Part shown: piece by piece, positions 5,837 through 12,615 of the stretch
Layout: every line of letters starts with the position of its first letter
Numbering within the stretch: the first letter of the stretch is position 1
Source of the DNA: JBKHYG01 sp046565595
GTDB taxonomy: Bacteria > Actinomycetota > AC-67
Reading direction: 5' to 3'
NCBI GenBank assembly: GCA_046565595.1
Contig: JBKHYG010000078.1
Location: 1-22,307, forward strand
DNA length: 22,307 nucleotides
The notes under the pieces: generated by a model
The model's input: the letters and a program-made list of their open reading frames with translations, nothing else
The model's database searches: none
What the model was told of the DNA's origin: nothing
Made by a program: the position numbers and the translations under genes

Positions 5837-7087
5837 ATGCGAAAGATCTGGCTGCCGATCGCCGTCCTGGTCGCGGGGGTGATCTCGCCGGCCGCCGCCG
5901 CTACGCAAGACGATGCGGGCACCGGTCGGGACGCTGGCGACACCTTCGAAACAGCGGTCGAACTTCCCGACAACGGAAGGTTCGACGGACGACTCGAACC
6001 AGAGGATGGCGACACCGACGACTACTTCTCGTTCCCCGTACTCGAGGGACGCGCCTTCTCGGTGATCGTGACGCTCAACCGGACGAGCAGTGACCCGTTC
6101 GAGTTGTTGGACCCAGACGGCCAGCTGGTTGATGTCGGCGCGAAGGTCCTGTCACGCGGAGTCGCCCAATCGAACCTGTTCACGGGGCCCAGCACGGCCT
6201 TTAGCCCCTCAAACGAGCAGGACGGTGTTCGCCTATCGGTCCACCGAGCCTCGAAGAGCGGCCGCTATCGCCTGCATCTGTCGGGGCGCGCAGGCCCCGG
6301 CTTCAACTACTCGATCTGTGCGATGAACTGTGATCCCGATCGCGCCGCCCCGATCGAGATGATCTTCGGCGGCTCGCTCGAGAACCTCGATACCAAGGTT
6401 CTGCTGGTCCCTCCCTTGCATGGGGATCTGGGGAACCCGTTCGGACCAACCGTCCTGGATTACATCCAGGCGACCATCGATGGCATGAAGATGTGGGAGA
6501 CGGCGATGGATGGCTTCGTCGCCAAGTACCCCGAGTACTCCTACCTCGACGAGATCGAGGTGACCATCGAGGTCTTCGATGAGGTCAACCCGGTCGATCC
6601 GATCGGATTCGATGTCGTCATCGGCTATGTGGCCGCGGGCCCGGCTTTCCGTGGCGTGGCGACCAGCACGGTCGGAGGGGGATTCGTTCAAGACATCCTG
6701 CCCGGCGCTCACTACAGCGGACGGTACATCGCATTGAGCCTGTTCGGGTCGTCTCCACGAGCTGGTCAGGTCCTCTATGACTTCCCTGAGGTCAGCGACC
6801 TGAAGAATGTGACCGCGCACGAGTTCGGGCACACCTTCGGCCTCGGCCACACCACCACCTGGCACCCGGTGTTCGGCGCCGATCTGATGAACAGTCCCGC
6901 GTCGTTCATCTATGGGGACGGCGCGACGATCGGCGACGGCGGCGAACGCACTCCAGAAGCCTGCCTGTCGAGCCTCGACCTGTTCGGGATGGCTCATCTG
7001 TACAGATGGGTTCCGACGGGATACTGGACCTCTTCCCGAGGAGATGTCGATCTGCCTACCGGGATGACCTACGAACTATTCTGCTGA
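5837..7087 (+). CDS. secreted zinc metallopeptidase (metzincin-like) with N-terminal PPC-type domain
   Basis: 416 residues. A signal peptide occupies about 1-22 (MRKIWLPIAVLVAGVISPAAA). Residues about 30-165 look like a pre-peptidase C-terminal (PPC) beta-sandwich: DAGDTFETAVELPDNGRF, then DTDDYFSFPVLEGRAFSV and RYRLHLSG. The catalytic part has HEFGHTFGLGH (H328, E329, H332, H338), the metzincin form HExxHxxGxxH with three zinc histidines and the catalytic glutamate, and a candidate Met-turn in DLMNSP (M351). It is therefore likely an active extracellular protease or peptidase. Placing the PPC domain in front of the protease part is less usual than at the C-terminus. Substrate unknown. The gene is divergent from the DUF2855 gene and convergent with tRNA-Cys. 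The ribosome site is only a weak GGAG 11 bases upstream. Confidence 0.8.
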   Translation: MRKIWLPIAVLVAGVISPAAAATQDDAGTGRDAGDTFETAVELPDNGRFDGRLEPEDGDTDDYFSFPVLEGRAFSVIVTLNRTSSDPFELLDPDGQLVDVGAKVLSRGVAQSNLFTGPSTAFSPSNEQDGVRLSVHRASKSGRYRLHLSGRAGPGFNYSICAMNCDPDRAAPIEMIFGGSLENLDTKVLLVPPLHGDLGNPFGPTVLDYIQATIDGMKMWETAMDGFVAKYPEYSYLDEIEVTIEVFDEVNPVDPIGFDVVIGYVAAGPAFRGVATSTVGGGFVQDILPGAHYSGRYIALSLFGSSPRAGQVLYDFPEVSDLKNVTAHEFGHTFGLGHTTTWHPVFGADLMNSPASFIYGDGATIGDGGERTPEACLSSLDLFGMAHLYRWVPTGYWTSSRGDVDLPTGMTYELFC

Positions 7088-7122
7088 TCGCCGACGACGC
7101 CCGCAGGACCCGAACGCGTATC

Positions 7123-7196
7123 TGGAGGCGGCGTCCGGAATCGAACCGGAGTGCAGGGATTTGCAGTCCCTTGCCTAACCACTCGGCCACGCCGCC
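7123..7196 (-). tRNA. tRNA-Cys (anticodon GCA)
   Basis: The reverse strand gives acceptor stem GGCGGCG/CGCCGCC, anticodon stem AGGGA/TCCCT with loop CTGCAAA, T-arm TCCGG-TTCGATT-CCGGA, discriminator U and an encoded CCA. U73 is the key identity base for cysteinyl-tRNA synthetase. It lies downstream of tRNA-Gly on the same strand. Confidence 0.95.
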
Positions 7197-7260
7197 GTGC
7201 TCGTCTGTTCGCTAGAGCGCCGCGAGGATATACGGCTCGGACGGTCTGCGAGTAACGAAG

Positions 7261-7284
7261 AACCGGCTCGCGAAGGAGCCGGTT
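7261..7284 (-). terminator. rho-independent-like terminator after tRNA-Gly
   Basis: A 9-bp stem AACCGGCTC (7261-7269) / GAGCCGGTT (7276-7284) with a 6-base loop, directly after the tRNA-Gly 3' end. On the transcribed strand the stem is preceded by A residues and followed by TTCTTCGTT, a short broken U-rich tract. tRNA-Cys, further along, may therefore need its own promoter or depend on read-through. Confidence 0.6.
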
Positions 7285-7360
7285 TGGAGCGGACGACGGG
7301 ATTCGAACCCGCGACCCCAACCTTGGCAAGGTTGTGCTCTACCAACTGAGCCACGTCCGC
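7285..7360 (-). tRNA. tRNA-Gly (anticodon GCC)
   Basis: The reverse strand gives acceptor stem GCGGACG/CGTCCGC, anticodon stem CAACC/GGTTG with loop TTGCCAA, T-arm GCGGG-TTCGAAT-CCCGT, discriminator U and an encoded CCA. The anticodon GCC reads GGC/GGU. The Gly(GCC)-Cys(GCA)-Val(GAC) order is a common actinobacterial tRNA group. Here the Val gene lies 4.7 kb further on. Confidence 0.95.
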
Positions 7361-7371
7361 GTAGGCAGGGG

Positions 7372-7399
7372 ATGATACCACCAGGCTGGAGCCTCTCAA
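7372..7399 (-). promoter_or_regulatory. promoter of tRNA-Gly
   Basis: On the reverse strand, -35 TTGAGA (7394-7399), a 16-bp spacer and -10 TATCAT (7372-7377). The -10 ends 11 bases before the tRNA 5' end. Both hexamers match the vegetative consensus well, making this the best tRNA promoter in the window. Confidence 0.55.
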
Positions 7400-7462
7400 G
7401 CCCCCGGCCGAGGCGGCTTGCGGCGCGCGCTGACCGGCCCTTCGCCGACATAGGCGGACCTG

Positions 7463-7894
7463 TCAGCGGCCGGTCGAACCGAAGCCGCCCTCTCCCCTGA
7501 CCGATGCGGGAAGCTCATCCACCTCGCAGAAGTCGACCTCGGGTACGGGGATGAACACCAGCTGCGCTACGCGCATCCCCACCTCGATCTCGAAGGTCTC
7601 GACGGGATCATGGTTGACCAGCAGGACGCGGATCTCTCCTCGATAGCCTGCGTCGATCAGGCCAGGACCGTTGACGACCCCGATGCCGTGCTTGGCGGCC
7701 AACCCTGACCTCGGGGTCACCAGAGCCGCCCAGCCTTCGGGAAGAGCGATCGCGATCCCTGTGCCGATCGAAGTCCGCTCGCCGGGGGCCAGCTTCACGC
7801 TCTCGACCGACACGAGATCGGCTCCCGCGTCTCCGGGGTGTGCGCGCGACGGGATCACTGCGTCTGGGTGGACGCGCTTGATCGGGATCTTCAT
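7463..7894 (-). CDS. dut: dUTP diphosphatase (dUTPase)
   Basis: 143 residues, normal for the homotrimeric dUTPase family. It hydrolyses dUTP to dUMP and pyrophosphate, which keeps uracil out of DNA and provides dUMP for thymidylate synthesis. All five family motifs are visible: DAGADL (22-27), PRSGLA (61-66), GLIDAGYRGEI with catalytic Asp81, RVAQLVF (108-114) and the C-terminal GEGGFGSTGR, which closes over the neighbouring active site. The ATG is the only sensible start. A TAGGCT -10 box ends eight bases upstream with no ribosome site, suggesting a leaderless mRNA. It lies downstream of nrdJ on the same strand, separated by hairpin-rich sequence, so it is probably transcribed separately. 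Confidence 0.97.
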   Translation of the reverse strand: MKIPIKRVHPDAVIPSRAHPGDAGADLVSVESVKLAPGERTSIGTGIAIALPEGWAALVTPRSGLAAKHGIGVVNGPGLIDAGYRGEIRVLLVNHDPVETFEIEVGMRVAQLVFIPVPEVDFCEVDELPASVRGEGGFGSTGR

Positions 7895-7902
7895 GGGCGC
7901 AC

Positions 7903-7908
7903 AGCCTA
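7903..7908 (-). promoter_or_regulatory. -10 box of dut, probably leaderless
   Basis: TAGGCT on the reverse strand, exactly eight bases before the dut ATG, the same spacing as at the DUF2855 gene. The intervening GTGCGCCC contains no ribosome site. No -35 is evident. Confidence 0.4.
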
Positions 7909-7942
7909 GGCAGCGGGGCGACGGCCGAGGCGGGCCATGGAG

Positions 7943-7976
7943 AGGCCCGGGCCGCTTCCCCAGCCAGCCCGGGCCT
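7943..7976 (-). terminator. hairpins between nrdJ and dut
   Basis: A 10-bp stem AGGCCCGGGC (7943-7952) / GCCCGGGCCT (7967-7976) with a 14-base loop. A second, weaker stem GCGGGTC / GACCCGC lies at 7984-7990 and 8004-8010. Both are in the 160-base spacer after the nrdJ stop. They have no U-run, so they are likely nrdJ terminators of the high-GC type but unproven. Confidence 0.45.
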
Positions 7977-8056
7977 ACCCCTCGCGGGTCACGCCGCCGC
8001 GCGGACCCGCATGTCGCCGCACGACTCGGAGGGGTGAGTCATGCGAACGCTCTAGA

Positions 8057-10903
8057 TCAGCTGCATCCGCTGGTTGCTCCGCACCCTTCGCACACATAGC
8101 AGGAGCCCGCTGGACGCATCTTGGCTCCGCACGAGTAGCACAAGGGAGCGTCCGCCAGCCTGATCGCTTCGAGTTCGACACCAGCGGGCCTGCTTGGGGC
8201 GACATCCAGCGGCACCGGAGCGCTCTGGGCCGGCAGCGGAGCCGGACCTTCTGCCTTGGGCTGGTCGCTTCCTCCGTTGCCGCCGGTGCTCGGATGCTCT
8301 CCAGAGACCAGCGTACGACGCTCCTCGGTGGTCATTATCCCGAGCTTGGCTCTGGTTCCCGCATCCAGGTAGTCCAAGGCGAGGCGCCGGAAGATGTAGT
8401 CCACCAGCGAGGTCGCGAAGCGAACATCCGGATCGTCGGTCATGCCCGCCGGCTCGAAACGAGCGTTCATGAACTTCTGCGCGTACGCCTCGAGGGGAAC
8501 CCCGTACTGCAGGCCAAGCGAGAGGCTGATCGCTAGAGCATCCATGACTCCCGACAGCAGAGAGCCCTGCTTGGAGACCTTCAAGAAGATCTCGCCCAAG
8601 GTCCCATCGTCGTACTCGCCGGTGGTCATGTAACCCTCGGTGTCGGCTAGACGGAACGAGGTGGTCCGGCCGCTTCGGCCACGAGGCAAGCGTCGCCGTT
8701 CTGGACGGATCTCGGGGCCAGCAGCCGCTGCTGCCCTGGCCGCGGCATCGGTCTTGGCCTTCGAGTCCGCTGAGAGCGGCTGGGCAACCTTGCAGTTGTC
8801 CCGATAGATCGCGACGGCCTTCAAGCCGAGCTTCCAACTCTCGATCAGCAGTTCTTCGACATCCTCTACGGTCGCGCTCTCTGGCATGTTGACGGTCTTG
8901 GAGATCGCACCCGAGATGAAGGGCTGGACCGCTCCCATCATGCGCACATGGCCCATGTAGTGGATCGGCCGCTCCCCCATCGCGCAGTCGAAGACGGTCT
9001 CGTGCTCGGAGCGGATGTGAGGCGCACCGGCCACCGTGTTGTGTTCATAGATGTAGGCGGTGATCTCTTCGATCTGGTCCTCGGTGTAGCCGAGGCGACG
9101 CAACGCTCTTGGGATCGTCTGGTTGACGATCTTCATGGTGCCGCCGCCGACCAGTTTCTTGGTCTTGACCAGAGCCAGATCGGGCTCTACCCCGGTCGTG
9201 TCGCAGTCCATCATGAGCCCGATGGTCCCGGTAGGAGCGAGCACCGAAGCTTGGGCGTTGCGATAGCCGTGGATCTCTCCGAGGCGGATCGCCTCGTCCC
9301 ACGCGTTGACCGCTGCCTGCAGGAGCCCTTCGGGAGCCAGATCCGAGTCGATCTCGTCCACGGCAGCCCGATGTTGACGCATCACCCGAAGCATCGGTTC
9401 GCGGTTCACCGCGAAGCCAGCGTGCGGGCCGATCTGTTCGGCGAACAGCGCAGAATCCCGGTACGCCCAGCCGGTCATGACAGCCGTGATGCACGCGGCC
9501 AGAGCGCGACCGGCATCGGAATCGTATGCCAGGCCTCTGGCCATCAGAAGGGCACCGAGGTTCGCATAACCGATACCTAGCTCGCGGAAGTTCTTCGCGT
9601 TCTGAGCGATCTTCTCGGTCGGGTATGAAGAGTTTCCGACGATGATCTCTTGGGCGAGGAAGATGATGTCCACCGCGTGCCTGAAAGCCGGGATATCGAA
9701 GTTGAGGTGCTCATCGACGAACTTGAGCAGGTTCAGGCTGGCCAGGTTGCACGCCGAGTTGTCCAGATGCATGTACTCAGAACACGGGTTGGAGGCGTTG
9801 ATCCGGCCGGTGTTCGGCGAGGTGTGCCAATCGTTGATCGTCGTGTCGTACTGCACGCCGGGATCGGCGCACTGCCACGAGGCCAGCGCGATCTGGCGCA
9901 ACAGGTCCCGCGCGGGCACGGTATCGACGACCGAATCATCGACGACCGCACGCAGCGCCCATTCAGCGCCGTCCACGGCCGCCTGCATGAACTCGTCGGT
10001 GACTCGGACCGAGTTGTTCGCGTTCTGATACTGGATCGAGTAGGCGTCTCGGCCGTCCAGGTCCATGTCGAAGCCGGCGTCACGCAACACGCGAGCCTTG
10101 TCTTCCTCGCGGGCCTTACACCAGATGAAGTCCTCGACATCGGGATGGGAGGCGTTCAGGACCACCATCTTTGCCGCACGGCGGGTCTTGCCGCCGCTCT
10201 TGATCGTTCCGGCGCTGGCGTCGGCACCGCGCATGAACGAGACCGGCCCGCTCGCTTCGCCTCCAGCGGCCAACTGTTCCTTGGATGAGCGGATGGTCGA
10301 CAGGTTGATACCCGACCCCGAACCGCCCTTGAAGATCGTGCCTTCCTCGACATACCAGTTGAGGATCGAGGTCATCGTGTCGTCGACGGCAAGGATGAAG
10401 CAGGCCGAACACTGCGGTTCGTCCTCGACTCCAACATTGAACCAGACCGGCGAGTTGAAGGCGGCCTTCTGATTCACCAGGATGTGTTTGAGTTCTGCGT
10501 TAAAGGCCGCGGAGTCAGCGTCGCTTGCGAAGTAGCCGTCCTTCAGCCCCCACGAGGTGATCGTGTCGGCGACGCGATCGATCATCTGTTTGACCGAACG
10601 CTCACGCTGAGGAGTTCCCAACGGGCCTCGGAAGTATTTCTGAGCGACGATGTTGGTCGCGTTCTGAGACCAGTTCTTCGGGAACTCGACATCACGCTGC
10701 TCGAACGCGAAGCCCCCGTCCTTGAAGTTAGGGATCACCGCATCGCGGGTGTCCCACTCCACCTGGTCGTAGGGATGGACATCTTCCTGGGTGAAGTAGC
10801 GAGGGATCGTTAGCCCCTTGCCCTTCAGCTCTCGTTCTGTCTTTGCCACCGTTAGCCCCCCTGGCTGTCTCTGGTGTGTGACCCTGACTGCTTGCTTACC
10901 CAC
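8057..10903 (-). CDS. nrdJ: adenosylcobalamin-dependent (class II) ribonucleotide reductase
   Basis: Up to 948 residues, the usual size of actinobacterial NrdJ. It reduces ribonucleotides to deoxyribonucleotides in the cytoplasm using a cobalamin-derived thiyl radical and needs no oxygen. Visible signatures are SPVWFNVGVE, QCSACFI (a redox cysteine), GGSGSGINLSTIRSS (substrate loop), NPCSEYMHLDNSACNLASL (the NxCxE catalytic core), a variable Ala/Arg-rich linker, a TSCPD-like region with GYMTTGEYDDGTLGEIF, and a C-terminal zinc-ribbon-like CYSCG ... CEGCG. Two GTG starts are possible. The one at 10903 overlaps the nrdR stop by 8 bases. The one at 10849 (VAKTEREL) has a G-rich ribosome site (AGGGGGG) at good spacing and fits the family N-terminus at least as well. 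It forms an operon with nrdR. No cobalamin riboswitch was found upstream. Confidence 0.95.
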   Translation of the reverse strand: MGKQAVRVTHQRQPGGLTVAKTERELKGKGLTIPRYFTQEDVHPYDQVEWDTRDAVIPNFKDGGFAFEQRDVEFPKNWSQNATNIVAQKYFRGPLGTPQRERSVKQMIDRVADTITSWGLKDGYFASDADSAAFNAELKHILVNQKAAFNSPVWFNVGVEDEPQCSACFILAVDDTMTSILNWYVEEGTIFKGGSGSGINLSTIRSSKEQLAAGGEASGPVSFMRGADASAGTIKSGGKTRRAAKMVVLNASHPDVEDFIWCKAREEDKARVLRDAGFDMDLDGRDAYSIQYQNANNSVRVTDEFMQAAVDGAEWALRAVVDDSVVDTVPARDLLRQIALASWQCADPGVQYDTTINDWHTSPNTGRINASNPCSEYMHLDNSACNLASLNLLKFVDEHLNFDIPAFRHAVDIIFLAQEIIVGNSSYPTEKIAQNAKNFRELGIGYANLGALLMARGLAYDSDAGRALAACITAVMTGWAYRDSALFAEQIGPHAGFAVNREPMLRVMRQHRAAVDEIDSDLAPEGLLQAAVNAWDEAIRLGEIHGYRNAQASVLAPTGTIGLMMDCDTTGVEPDLALVKTKKLVGGGTMKIVNQTIPRALRRLGYTEDQIEEITAYIYEHNTVAGAPHIRSEHETVFDCAMGERPIHYMGHVRMMGAVQPFISGAISKTVNMPESATVEDVEELLIESWKLGLKAVAIYRDNCKVAQPLSADSKAKTDAAARAAAAAGPEIRPERRRLPRGRSGRTTSFRLADTEGYMTTGEYDDGTLGEIFLKVSKQGSLLSGVMDALAISLSLGLQYGVPLEAYAQKFMNARFEPAGMTDDPDVRFATSLVDYIFRRLALDYLDAGTRAKLGIMTTEERRTLVSGEHPSTGGNGGSDQPKAEGPAPLPAQSAPVPLDVAPSRPAGVELEAIRLADAPLCYSCGAKMRPAGSCYVCEGCGATSGCS

Positions 10904-11381
10904 CCTGCTCTTTCCCCTTCGGTGGACTCCCCTTGGCTAAGAGGCTGCCGAGTTCTGCCTCGAAGTCCGTGACCGCCTGGAAGTCCTTGTAGACGGACGC
11001 GAACCGCAGGTACGCCACCTCATCAAGAGCTCGAAGCCGCTCGAGAACCGCCACCCCGATCTCTTGCGATGGCACCGGACCGCTGCTTGCGGCCCTGACC
11101 ACTTCCTGGACCTGATCTGCGACACCCTGGATCTCCTCCTCGGTGACAGGCCGGTTGACGCATGCCTTCCTGATCCCAGAGACGATCTTCTCGCGGGAGT
11201 AAGGCACCTGCTCGCCTGATCGCTTCGCGACGGTCAAAGCCACAGGTTCGGCCCGTTCGAAGGTGGTGAAACGCTGACCGCATGCCTCGCACTCGCGGCG
11301 GCGTCGTATCGCGGCGCCGTCCTCGGCGGTCCGCGAGTCGATCACTCGATCCTCGAGTGCCCTGCAGTACGGGCATCGCAT
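10896..11381 (-). CDS. nrdR: transcriptional repressor NrdR
   Basis: 161 residues from the ATG at 11381. NrdR senses ATP/dATP and represses ribonucleotide reductase genes by binding paired NrdR boxes. The N-terminal zinc ribbon is intact (C3-P-Y-C6 and C31-E-A-C34, with the basic RRRREC run), followed by an ATP-cone from about residue 49 (VAKRSGEQVPYSREKIVSGIRKA). A longer frame reaches 11456, but homologues begin MRCPYC and a GGAG/GGAAG ribosome site sits before that ATG, so the short form is chosen. It is co-transcribed with nrdJ (8-base overlap with the outer nrdJ start), and its own promoter carries NrdR-box-like sites. Confidence 0.96.
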   Translation of the reverse strand: MRCPYCRALEDRVIDSRTAEDGAAIRRRRECEACGQRFTTFERAEPVALTVAKRSGEQVPYSREKIVSGIRKACVNRPVTEEEIQGVADQVQEVVRAASSGPVPSQEIGVAVLERLRALDEVAYLRFASVYKDFQAVTDFEAELGSLLAKGSPPKGKEQGG

Positions 11382-11420
11382 CTTCCAGCTCCATCCCCCC
11401 TCTCCGGTGGATATCCCTGT

Positions 11421-11468
11421 GCACAACATGTGGACATCTGCCGGAGCCCTGACCACAACATCTTGTGG
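11421..11468 (-). promoter_or_regulatory. pair of NrdR boxes in the nrdRJ leader
   Basis: Box 2 (11453-11468) is CCACAACATCTTGTGG, a perfect 6+6 dyad. It matches the NrdR consensus acaCwAtATaTwGtgt at 12 of 16 positions, including all the invariant ones. Box 1 (11421-11436), GCACAACATGTGGACA, keeps one half-site well. Their starts are 32 bp apart, about three helical turns, as in known NrdR operators. They lie just downstream of the predicted -10, where a bound repressor would block initiation or clearance. Confidence 0.75.
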
Positions 11469-11476
11469 TAGAGCCC

Positions 11477-11505
11477 ACCCTACTCCCCCAGATATGGGAG
11501 GTCAA
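11477..11505 (-). promoter_or_regulatory. promoter of the nrdR-nrdJ operon
   Basis: On the reverse strand, -35 TTGACC (11500-11505), a spacer of exactly 17 bp and -10 TAGGGT (11477-11482). Transcription would start near 11470, at the edge of NrdR box 2, leaving a leader of about 90 bases before the nrdR ATG. Confidence 0.6.
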
Positions 11506-11569
11506 GCATCTGGGTAGAGCAGGCCGCAAAGACCCATGTCAGCGCGGGAAACTGCCTCGACTCGAGACG

Positions 11570-11830
11570 CTATTCAGGGGCGGGAACCAGGATCCTCTGA
11601 CCGATCTGGAGGCTCTCGGGACCCAGTTCGTTCAGCTCCTTCAGCCTGTGGACAGCCTCACGGCGGTCATCCACACCCGGGATCCGCGCCGCGATTGCCC
11701 AGAGGGTGTCTCCGGGCTTCACGCGGTATTCCACGGTCGGGGTCGGGCCGCTCTGGTCGGCGTTGCCCGAGTTGGCGAAGGGCACTGCCACGAAGGCCGC
11801 GCTCAGCAGGAAGAGAGACAGTTTGGTCAT
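11570..11830 (-). CDS. small exported LysM protein, likely SOS-induced cell-division/wall factor
   Basis: 86 residues: a hydrophobic N-terminal signal or anchor (MTKLSLFLLSAAFVAVPFA), a short linker, and one LysM domain (about 34-83; YRVKPGDTLWAIAARI ... LQIGQRILVPAPE) that binds peptidoglycan. It is divergent from lexA with two LexA boxes over its promoter. The same arrangement exists for yneA in Bacillus and Rv2719c/chiZ in Mycobacterium, SOS-induced proteins that halt division or act on the wall. This protein is shorter than those, with almost nothing besides the export signal and the LysM domain. Function is inferred from position and regulation, not shown. The predicted mRNA leader is only about 13 bases and its ribosome site is poor, so translation may be weak. 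Confidence 0.85.
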   Translation of the reverse strand: MTKLSLFLLSAAFVAVPFANSGNADQSGPTPTVEYRVKPGDTLWAIAARIPGVDDRREAVHRLKELNELGPESLQIGQRILVPAPE

Positions 11831-11834
11831 AGTT

Positions 11835-11848
11835 CGAACACCCGTTCG
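11835..11848. promoter_or_regulatory. LexA (SOS) box A
   Basis: CGAACACCCGTTCG: perfect CGAAC/GTTCG arms. It ends five bases before the LysM gene ATG on that strand and covers the predicted transcription start of that gene. Confidence 0.85.
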
Positions 11849-11850
11849 AT

Positions 11851-11879
11851 ACCATACCGAACACCTGTTCGTGTGTCAA
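11851..11879 (-). promoter_or_regulatory. promoter of the LysM gene
   Basis: On the reverse strand, -35 TTGACA (11874-11879, perfect), a 17-bp spacer and -10 TATGGT (11851-11856). LexA box B fills the spacer and box A covers the start site. A strong promoter that is tightly shut by LexA is expected. Confidence 0.7.
11858..11871. promoter_or_regulatory. LexA (SOS) box B
   Basis: CGAACACCTGTTCG: perfect arms. It lies wholly inside the 17-bp spacer of the LysM gene promoter, 23 bp from box A, so LexA bound here would exclude RNA polymerase. Confidence 0.88.
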
Positions 11880-11882
11880 GAC

Positions 11883-11896
11883 CGAACAGGTGTTTG
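11883..11896. promoter_or_regulatory. LexA (SOS) box C
   Basis: CGAACAGGTGTTTG: fits CGAACRNRYGTTYG fully, with one arm base different from a perfect palindrome. It overlaps the likely lexA -35 and is 25 bp from box B. It probably serves autoregulation of lexA. Confidence 0.8.
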
Positions 11897-11922
11897 ATTC
11901 CGGTCCTCTGAAGTGGTACTTT
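11894..11922 (+). promoter_or_regulatory. candidate lexA promoter
   Basis: -35 TTGATT (11894-11899), a 17-bp spacer and -10 TACTTT (11917-11922). The match is only moderate, but the overlap of the -35 with LexA box C makes biological sense. The leader then runs about 22 bases to a GGGAG ribosome site and the ATG at 11951. Confidence 0.45.
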
Positions 11923-11950
11923 CCCCGGAACGCCAACCGAGGGAGCAGAG

Positions 11951-12586
11951 ATGTCCGATCTGACCAGCCGTCAGCAAGCCATCCTCGACTTCATCTTGCA
12001 GACCCACCGCGACCGGGGCTACCCCCCTACGGTCCGAGAGATCGGCGACGCCGTCGGGCTGAGTTCACCCTCGAGCGTCCACGCCCAGATCCGGACCCTG
12101 GTCGAACGCGGATACCTGCGCAAGGACGCCGATCGGCCACGAGCCATCGTCGTGACCGCCGAGGCACCGAGCTCGCCCGTGGCTTCGGTGACCCGGATGA
12201 AGCGTCGCGAAGACATCGCCGATGTCCCGGTCGTGGGTCGCATCGCGGCCGGAACGCCGATCCTTGCCGAGGAAGCGGTCGACGAGACGCTCCCCCTACC
12301 AACCGGACTGATCGGTAGCGGCCAGGTCTTCGCCCTCAGGGTCAGAGGAGACTCGATGATCGAGGCGGGGATCCTCGACGGGGACCTGGTGGTCGTCAGA
12401 CAGCAGTCCAACGCCGAGGATGGGGACATCGTGGCGGCCCTGGTCGATGATGAAGCAACCGTGAAGACGCTGCGCCGCCGCAAGGGAACGATCCTGCTAG
12501 AGCCCGCCAACCAGGCTTACGCGCCGATCATCGCGCCAGAGGCGACGATCCTCGGCAAGGTCGTCAGCGTCCTGCGCCGCCTGTAG
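11951..12586 (+). CDS. lexA: SOS repressor LexA
   Basis: 211 residues. The N-terminal winged helix-turn-helix (about 1-66: LTSRQQAILDFI, PPTVREIGDAVGLSSPSSVH) binds the SOS boxes. The C-terminal S24 peptidase domain holds the self-cleavage site A100-G101 (GRIAAGTPILAEE), the nucleophile Ser135 (RGDSMIEAGILDGD) and the general base Lys172 (EATVKT). RecA-stimulated cleavage at Ala-Gly relieves repression after DNA damage. All catalytic residues are present, so it should be functional. A GGGAG ribosome site precedes the ATG. The divergent spacer holds three LexA boxes, one over its own -35, giving autoregulation. It is convergent with hflX. Confidence 0.98.
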   Translation: MSDLTSRQQAILDFILQTHRDRGYPPTVREIGDAVGLSSPSSVHAQIRTLVERGYLRKDADRPRAIVVTAEAPSSPVASVTRMKRREDIADVPVVGRIAAGTPILAEEAVDETLPLPTGLIGSGQVFALRVRGDSMIEAGILDGDLVVVRQQSNAEDGDIVAALVDDEATVKTLRRRKGTILLEPANQAYAPIIAPEATILGKVVSVLRRL

Positions 12587-12597
12587 GCACAACGGCA

Positions 12598-12615
12598 AGG
12601 ACCGGGTGCGGTCCT
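12598..12615. terminator. short hairpin between lexA and hflX stops
   Basis: A 6-bp stem AGGACC (12598-12603) / GGTCCT (12610-12615) with a 6-base loop, overlapping the hflX stop codon. It is the only structure in the 27-base convergent gap. Modest stability and no U-run. Confidence 0.35.

Noticed and set aside
7006..7215. 69-aa plus-strand frame with RRRPESNRSAGICSPLPNHSATPP
   Set aside because: Translation of the reverse of tRNA-Cys plus the end of the metallopeptidase in another frame.
7175..7399. 74-aa minus-strand frame with DVAQLVEHNLAKVGVAGSNPVV
   Set aside because: Translation of tRNA-Gly and its promoter, not a protein.
10850..11420. Cobalamin riboswitch before nrdJ
   Set aside because: A B12-dependent enzyme made this worth looking for, but nrdJ directly overlaps or abuts nrdR and no B12-box-like sequence or long structured leader is seen before nrdR.
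11382..11456. Longer NrdR start at 11456
   Set aside because: It would run through the NrdR boxes and promoter; NrdR proteins begin MRCPYC.
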